Part shown: positions 5,924-9,942 of the stretch, piece after piece | Layout: every line of letters starts with the position of its first letter | Position numbering within the stretch: the first letter of the stretch is position 1 | Made by a program: the position numbers and the translations under genes | The notes under the pieces: model-generated | Told to the model about the DNA's origin: nothing | The model's database searches: none | Seen by the model: only the letters and a program-made list of their open reading frames with translations | Source of the DNA: Nitriliruptorales bacterium | GTDB taxonomy: Bacteria > Actinomycetota > Nitriliruptoria > Euzebyales > Egibacteraceae | Length of the DNA stretch: 9,942 bases | Direction of reading: 5' to 3' | Assembly (NCBI GenBank): GCA_007119305.1 | Contig: SKPY01000065.1 | Span: forward strand, 1-9,942

Positions 5924-8900
5924 TTGCCTGACTCAGGACACCGCATTGCCGCGTACGTCCCGCGGCTGCTGCGCGGGTGGATCGCGGCGGAGCCGTCCAC
6001 CCGCTGGCGCGAGGTTGACGGCACGCTCGTCCTCGCCGACATCTCGGAGTTCACCCAGCTGTCCGAGCGTCTCGCGCGGCGGGGCAAGATCGGCGCCGAG
6101 CAGCTCACCGAGACGATCGACGGCTGCTTCGCGCGGCTCCTCGGGGCCGCGGGCCGCCACGGTGGGAGCCTGCTCAAGTTCGGGGGTGACGCGCTCCTGC
6201 TGCTGTTCCACGGCGCAGGCCATCCCCTGCATGCGGCACGCGCAGCGGTGACCATGCGCAGTGCGCTGGAGTCGATCAGCACCGGGGGCACGCCGGCCGG
6301 ACGCGTCCGGCTCGAGATGTCCGTCGGCATCCACACGGGTGTCATGCACGTCTTCGTCGTCGGGGCCTCGCATCGTGAGCTGCTGATCGCAGGGCCCGAC
6401 GCCAGCGAGACCGTCCGCGTCGAAGCCGCCGCCGGTGCCGGTGAGATCGTCGTCAGCGAGCGCACGGCAGCGGCGCTGCCGGCCGCCGTGCTCGGTGCGG
6501 GGCGGGCTGCGGGGCGGCTGCTGGACGCGGCCCCAGAGGGCGAGGAGCGCCCGCTGCAGCCCGACCAGCCTCTGGACGACATGGCGGTGCTGCCCTTTGT
6601 CCCTGCGGCCCTGCGGTCGCACGTGAGCGGCCCGCACCACGACCCCGAGCACCGGCGGGTCAGCGTGGCCTTCCTCGGCTTCCGGGGGCTCGACGCTCGT
6701 GTCGCTGCAGGTGGGGGCGAGCCCGCCTCCGCGCTCCTCGACGCCCTGATCGGCAACGTGCAGCAGGCTGCAGACCGCCATGGGGTCACCTTTCTCGCCA
6801 CCGACATCGACCGGGACGGGGGCAAGATCATCCTCGCCTCGGGCGCACCGCAGACTCGCGGCAACGACGAGGAGCGGATGTTGCTCGCCCTCCGCGAGAT
6901 CGTCGAGATGGACCACCCGCTGCCGGTCCACGCCGGCGTGCACGCGGGTCACGTGTTCGCCGGGGCGGTGGGGCCACCGGAGCGGCGCACGTACACGGTG
7001 ATGGGCGACGCGGTGAACCTCGCCGCCCGGCTCATGGCGCAGGCTGGGCGGGGTGAGCTGCTCGCCACGCAGACGGTCCTTGCGAACTCGCGCACCACCT
7101 TCCACACCGAGGGCCTCGAGCCGTTCACGGTGAAGGGCAAGCGTGACCCCGTGCACGCCGAGCGGGTCGGGCCGGTCGCCGGCAGCCGTGCGGCTTCCGA
7201 GCTGGCGCGCCTGCCGCTGCTCGGGCGGGTGACGGAGCTCGCGGTGTTCGACCAGGTGCTCCGGGCGGCACGGGAGCGCCGGGGCGGCATCATCGACGTC
7301 GTCGGCGAGGCCGGCCTCGGCAAGACGCGCTTGGTGGAGGCCTTCGCAGAACAGGCGTCCGGCCTCGCAGTCCACCCGGTCCGCTGTGAGCTCTACCGGG
7401 CCTCGACCCCGTACGCCCCGGTCCGTCGCCTGCTGCGCGCGCTGGTCGGCATCCCCGAGGCGGCTGACGACTCCGAGGCCGCGGCGGTGCTGCAGGCGAC
7501 GCTGAGCGAGGACCACCCCGAGCTGCTGCCGTGGGCGCCCCTGCTGGGGATCCCGCTCGACGTCGAGCTGCCGCCGACGCAGGAGACCGCCGCCATCGGC
7601 GACGAGCACCGCCGCCGGTGGGTGCACGACACCACGGTCCGCCTGTTGCAGGGTCTGCTGACGGGTCCGACGCTCATCATCGTCGAGGACACCCAGTGGC
7701 TCGACGACGCCTCGACCGCCTTGCTCCACGACATCGGGCTGCGCGCCGGAGAGCACCCTTGGGTGCTGTGCCTCACGCGCAGAGACGACGACCCCGCCCT
7801 CGTCGACGACACGACGGTCACGAGGATCCGGCTCGCACCGCTGGATACCGGCGCCACCACGGTCCTCGCGCAGGCGGCCACCGACGACTCGCCGCTGCCC
7901 CCGCACGAGCTGGCCACCCTCGTGCAGCGCTGTGGCGGCAACCCGCTGTTCCTGCAGGAGCTGCTCGCCGCCGTCCGCACCGGGGGGTTCGACGCGCTGC
8001 CGGACTCGGTCGAGGCGCTGGTCACGGCCCGCATCGACCAGCTCCCGCACGACGCGCGCTCCCTGCTGCGCTACCTGTCGGTGCTCGGCCAATCCTTCGC
8101 GCGTGACCTCGTCGCAGCCGTTGCCGACGACGATCGTGCGCTCGACGAGGAGCGGACATGGGCACAGCTCGGCGAGTTCCTCACGCGTGACGACGAGACG
8201 ATCGCCTTCCGCCACGTGCTCATCCGCGACGTCGCCTACGAGGCGCTGCCCTACCGGCGTCGCCGCCAGCTCCACGCCCGGGTCGGCGACGTGATCGCCC
8301 GCACGCGCGCGGGCGAACCGGAGCTGCTGTCGTTCCACTACTTCCTCGCAGGACGTCACGAGGAGGCCTGGGAGCACTCCCTCACCGCGGCCGAGAACGC
8401 AGCCGCCATCTATGCGAACGCCGAGGCTGTGCGCTTCTACCGGCGAGCCGTCGAGGCCGGCAGGGAGGTGCCCGAGCTGGCCCCCTCTGCGGTGGTGCGG
8501 GTGCGCGAAGCCCTCGGCGACGTGCTGCAGCTGATGGGCGACGTCGAATCCGCGGGCAGCGCGTACGCCGGCGCGCGGCGCAAGGCGTCAGGCGATGCGA
8601 TCGCCGTCGCACGCCTGCTGCTCAAGCAGGCGCGCGTGCAGGCGTGGCTGCGCAGGTACTCGCAGGCGAAGGGGCTCGTCACGCGCGGACTGCGCCATCT
8701 CGAGGGCAGCGAGAGCCGCGACGCGCAACGACAGCGGGCCCAGCTCATGGTCTGGTACGGCCACTTCTGTCAGGAGCAGGGCCGCCATGTCGAGGCGCTG
8801 CGTTGGGCGCAGCGGGCGATCACGGCGGCGGAAGCCTGCGACGAGCGGGTGAGCCTCGCCAACGCCTACAAGCTGCTGGACTGGATCCACGCCGACCGTG

Positions 8901-9739
8901 GTGAGCTCGACAAGGCCGTGTACTCCGCGCGGGCGCTCGCCCTCTACGAGGAGCTCGGGGACCTGTCGAGCCAGGCGAAGGTGCTGAACAACCTGGGCGG
9001 GATCGCGTACTGGCAGGGCCGCTGGAACGAGGCACGGGAGCTGTACGAGCGCGCCCAGGAGCTGGACGAGCGCACCGGCGACGTGATCGGCGGGGCGTTC
9101 CGGCGCAACAACATCGGCGAGATCCTGCTCGACCAGGGGCGCCTCGACGAAGCCGAGGAGCTGTTCCGCGAGGCCGAGCGGGTGTTTCGTGCCGCGCGCT
9201 ACCGGGGCGCCATCGCCTACACGAGGGCCTACCTCGGCCGCGCCGCGGCCCGGGCCGGTCGTGTCGACGAAGCACTCCGGCTGCTCGCCGAAGCCAGAGC
9301 TGTCTGGAAGGACGTCGGTGCCGAGGTGCAGACGCTGGAGGCCGACGCGCGCATCGCCGAGTGCCATCTGCTGCGCGGTGCCGCGCACACCGCACTCGAG
9401 CTCGCCGACAGCATCCTGGCGCGTGCGCGGGCACGGGACGGCGTGGCCGCCCAGAGCCCGCTCGTGCACCGGGTGCGAGGCCAGGCGCTCATGCAGCTCG
9501 GCCGCTTCGACGCTGCCCGCACCGCGCTCGAGGCCAGTCTCGACGCAGCCGCTGCGCGCGACGCCGACTACGAGGTCGCGCTCACCCAGCGCGTGCTCGC
9601 CAGGCTCGCCGCTGCCGAAGACCGCCCTGTCCCACACGCGCTGATCGCACACAGCCAGGCCGTCTTCGAGCGCCTCGGCGTGCAGCACCTCCCCCCACTT
9701 GCCCCGGCAGCGGACGAGCCGGCCACCGCCGACCGCTAG
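5924..9739 (+). CDS. Tandem adenylate/guanylate cyclase domain - AAA/STAND ATPase - TPR signalling protein
   Basis: This 1271-residue cytosolic protein has the layout of soluble adenylyl cyclase (sAC)-like proteins. Cyclase domain 1 (about 30-185) has LVLADISEFT with metal-ligand Asp39 and KFGGDALLLLF with Asp89. Cyclase domain 2 (about 244-415) has GVHAGHVFAGAVG and YTVMGDAVNLAARL with Thr358, Asn365 and Arg369. The ATPase (about 430-790) has Walker A GEAGLGKT (461-468), a Walker B-like LIIVEDTQWLDD (584-595) and the family motif FRHVLIRDVAYEALP (762-776). Helical TPR-like repeats fill about 815-1225, for example ALYEELGDLSSQAKVLNNLG (1006-1025). TTG 5924 is chosen because it is the first start codon after an in-frame stop (TAG 5891) and AGGA (5915-5918) lies 5 bases upstream. 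There is no signal peptide, membrane segment or DNA-binding domain. By my alignment, metal ligands exist only in domain 1 and the transition-state Asn/Arg only in domain 2, so one composite site is likely. Substrate (ATP or GTP) and activity are not provable from sequence. Confidence 0.92.
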   Translation: MPDSGHRIAAYVPRLLRGWIAAEPSTRWREVDGTLVLADISEFTQLSERLARRGKIGAEQLTETIDGCFARLLGAAGRHGGSLLKFGGDALLLLFHGAGHPLHAARAAVTMRSALESISTGGTPAGRVRLEMSVGIHTGVMHVFVVGASHRELLIAGPDASETVRVEAAAGAGEIVVSERTAAALPAAVLGAGRAAGRLLDAAPEGEERPLQPDQPLDDMAVLPFVPAALRSHVSGPHHDPEHRRVSVAFLGFRGLDARVAAGGGEPASALLDALIGNVQQAADRHGVTFLATDIDRDGGKIILASGAPQTRGNDEERMLLALREIVEMDHPLPVHAGVHAGHVFAGAVGPPERRTYTVMGDAVNLAARLMAQAGRGELLATQTVLANSRTTFHTEGLEPFTVKGKRDPVHAERVGPVAGSRAASELARLPLLGRVTELAVFDQVLRAARERRGGIIDVVGEAGLGKTRLVEAFAEQASGLAVHPVRCELYRASTPYAPVRRLLRALVGIPEAADDSEAAAVLQATLSEDHPELLPWAPLLGIPLDVELPPTQETAAIGDEHRRRWVHDTTVRLLQGLLTGPTLIIVEDTQWLDDASTALLHDIGLRAGEHPWVLCLTRRDDDPALVDDTTVTRIRLAPLDTGATTVLAQAATDDSPLPPHELATLVQRCGGNPLFLQELLAAVRTGGFDALPDSVEALVTARIDQLPHDARSLLRYLSVLGQSFARDLVAAVADDDRALDEERTWAQLGEFLTRDDETIAFRHVLIRDVAYEALPYRRRRQLHARVGDVIARTRAGEPELLSFHYFLAGRHEEAWEHSLTAAENAAAIYANAEAVRFYRRAVEAGREVPELAPSAVVRVREALGDVLQLMGDVESAGSAYAGARRKASGDAIAVARLLLKQARVQAWLRRYSQAKGLVTRGLRHLEGSESRDAQRQRAQLMVWYGHFCQEQGRHVEALRWAQRAITAAEACDERVSLANAYKLLDWIHADRGELDKAVYSARALALYEELGDLSSQAKVLNNLGGIAYWQGRWNEARELYERAQELDERTGDVIGGAFRRNNIGEILLDQGRLDEAEELFREAERVFRAARYRGAIAYTRAYLGRAAARAGRVDEALRLLAEARAVWKDVGAEVQTLEADARIAECHLLRGAAHTALELADSILARARARDGVAAQSPLVHRVRGQALMQLGRFDAARTALEASLDAAAARDADYEVALTQRVLARLAAAEDRPVPHALIAHSQAVFERLGVQHLPPLAPAADEPATADR

Positions 9740-9942
9740 TTGGCTGTCGACTGCACGACTGCGTGGCCGTCGAGGACCACACGGCCGCCCACCTCGGCGC
9801 TGCCGGCGGGACCGGGCCGGGCGAGCAGCTCCGAGCCGCGGCCCTGGCGGATCACGAGCGGCCGGGCCAGCGCAGTCGCGAGCCGGACGGCCGCGGCGCC
9901 GGTGGCCTCGTCCTCGGCGATGCCGGCCCCCGGGGCGAACGC
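9736..9942 (-). CDS. PhzF-family isomerase/epimerase (partial, C-terminal end)
   Basis: The gene enters from the right edge and reads leftwards to TAG (complement of 9736-9738); 68 C-terminal residues are visible. It begins AFAPGAGIAEDEATGAAA, which matches the PhzF C-terminal signature (FAP..GI.EDPATGSA), then shows VIRQGRGSELLAR and a closing EVGGRVVLDGHAVV, corresponding to the family's RQG..(GR)S and V.(V/I)GG.A elements. PhzF-fold proteins are diaminopimelate-epimerase-like, and most members outside phenazine clusters have unknown substrates; nothing here suggests phenazine biosynthesis. The usual EDPATGSA appears as EDEATGAA. The N-terminal half with the general acid/base Glu lies outside the window. 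Its stop codon overlaps the cyclase gene's stop in a shared CTAG. Confidence 0.88.
   Translation of the reverse strand, partial: AFAPGAGIAEDEATGAAAVRLATALARPLVIRQGRGSELLARPGPAGSAEVGGRVVLDGHAVVQSTAN

Noticed and set aside
5933..8377. 814-residue open frame on the minus strand opposite the cyclase gene
   Set aside because: It is a shadow frame created by high GC at third positions, with no recognisable domain; the plus strand has intact cyclase and Walker motifs.
1..9942. CRISPR array, tRNA, IS element, phage or defence island
   Set aside because: No regularly spaced repeats, cloverleaf-like sequences, transposase motifs or paired terminal repeats were seen; gene content and base composition look like uniform chromosomal DNA.

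Overview
This is a GC-rich window (roughly 70% G+C by eye, with codons ending almost always in G or C). It looks like ordinary chromosome from a high-GC actinobacterium. The pointers are an actinobacterial Nei2-like DNA glycosylase, a sAC-like cyclase/ATPase/TPR protein of a type common in Actinobacteria, TACCCT-type candidate -10 boxes and a TTG start. A deep-branching or halotolerant lineage such as Nitriliruptoria would fit, but that placement is inference. I see no tRNA, rRNA, CRISPR array, IS element, phage gene or attachment site.

Layout, left to right. (a) 1-491, +: the C-terminal 162 residues of an Fpg/Nei-family DNA glycosylase with a complete zinc finger. (b) 492-670: a 179-bp spacer with a candidate promoter. 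(c) 671-5491, +: a complete three-gene cassette for the dipeptide osmoprotectant N-acetylglutaminylglutamine amide (NAGGN). It comprises an asparagine-synthetase-like amidotransferase, a GNAT/ATP-grasp dipeptide synthetase and an M42-family peptidase. The first two genes are nearly contiguous. The third lies after an 83-bp gap that holds a perfect hairpin, a possible second promoter and a very strong Shine-Dalgarno sequence. (d) 5492-5560: a short convergent spacer rich in direct and inverted repeats, probably a terminator region. (e) 5561-5743, -: a 60-residue single-pass membrane miniprotein. (f) 5744-5923: a divergent intergenic region with a perfect 8+5+8 palindrome overlapping a candidate promoter. 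(g) 5924-9739, +: a 1271-residue protein with two class III nucleotide cyclase homology domains, an AAA/STAND-type ATPase and a TPR region. (h) 9736-9942, -: the C-terminal end of a PhzF-family protein, whose stop codon overlaps that of the cyclase gene in a shared CTAG.

How the genes work together. The NAGGN genes form a recognised pathway. The GNAT/ATP-grasp enzyme builds N-acetylglutaminylglutamine, the amidotransferase converts its C-terminal carboxylate to an amide, and the M42 protein is a conserved companion of unproven role. No dedicated regulator or transporter lies beside them. The cyclase/ATPase/TPR protein is probably a separate signalling protein. Its two cyclase domains look complementary, with metal-binding Asp residues in the first and the Asn/Arg pair in the second, so at most one composite catalytic site is expected. 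The window is not an obvious mobile or defence island. The most interesting items are the NAGGN cassette in a non-proteobacterial setting, the split cyclase site, and several precise non-coding structures.
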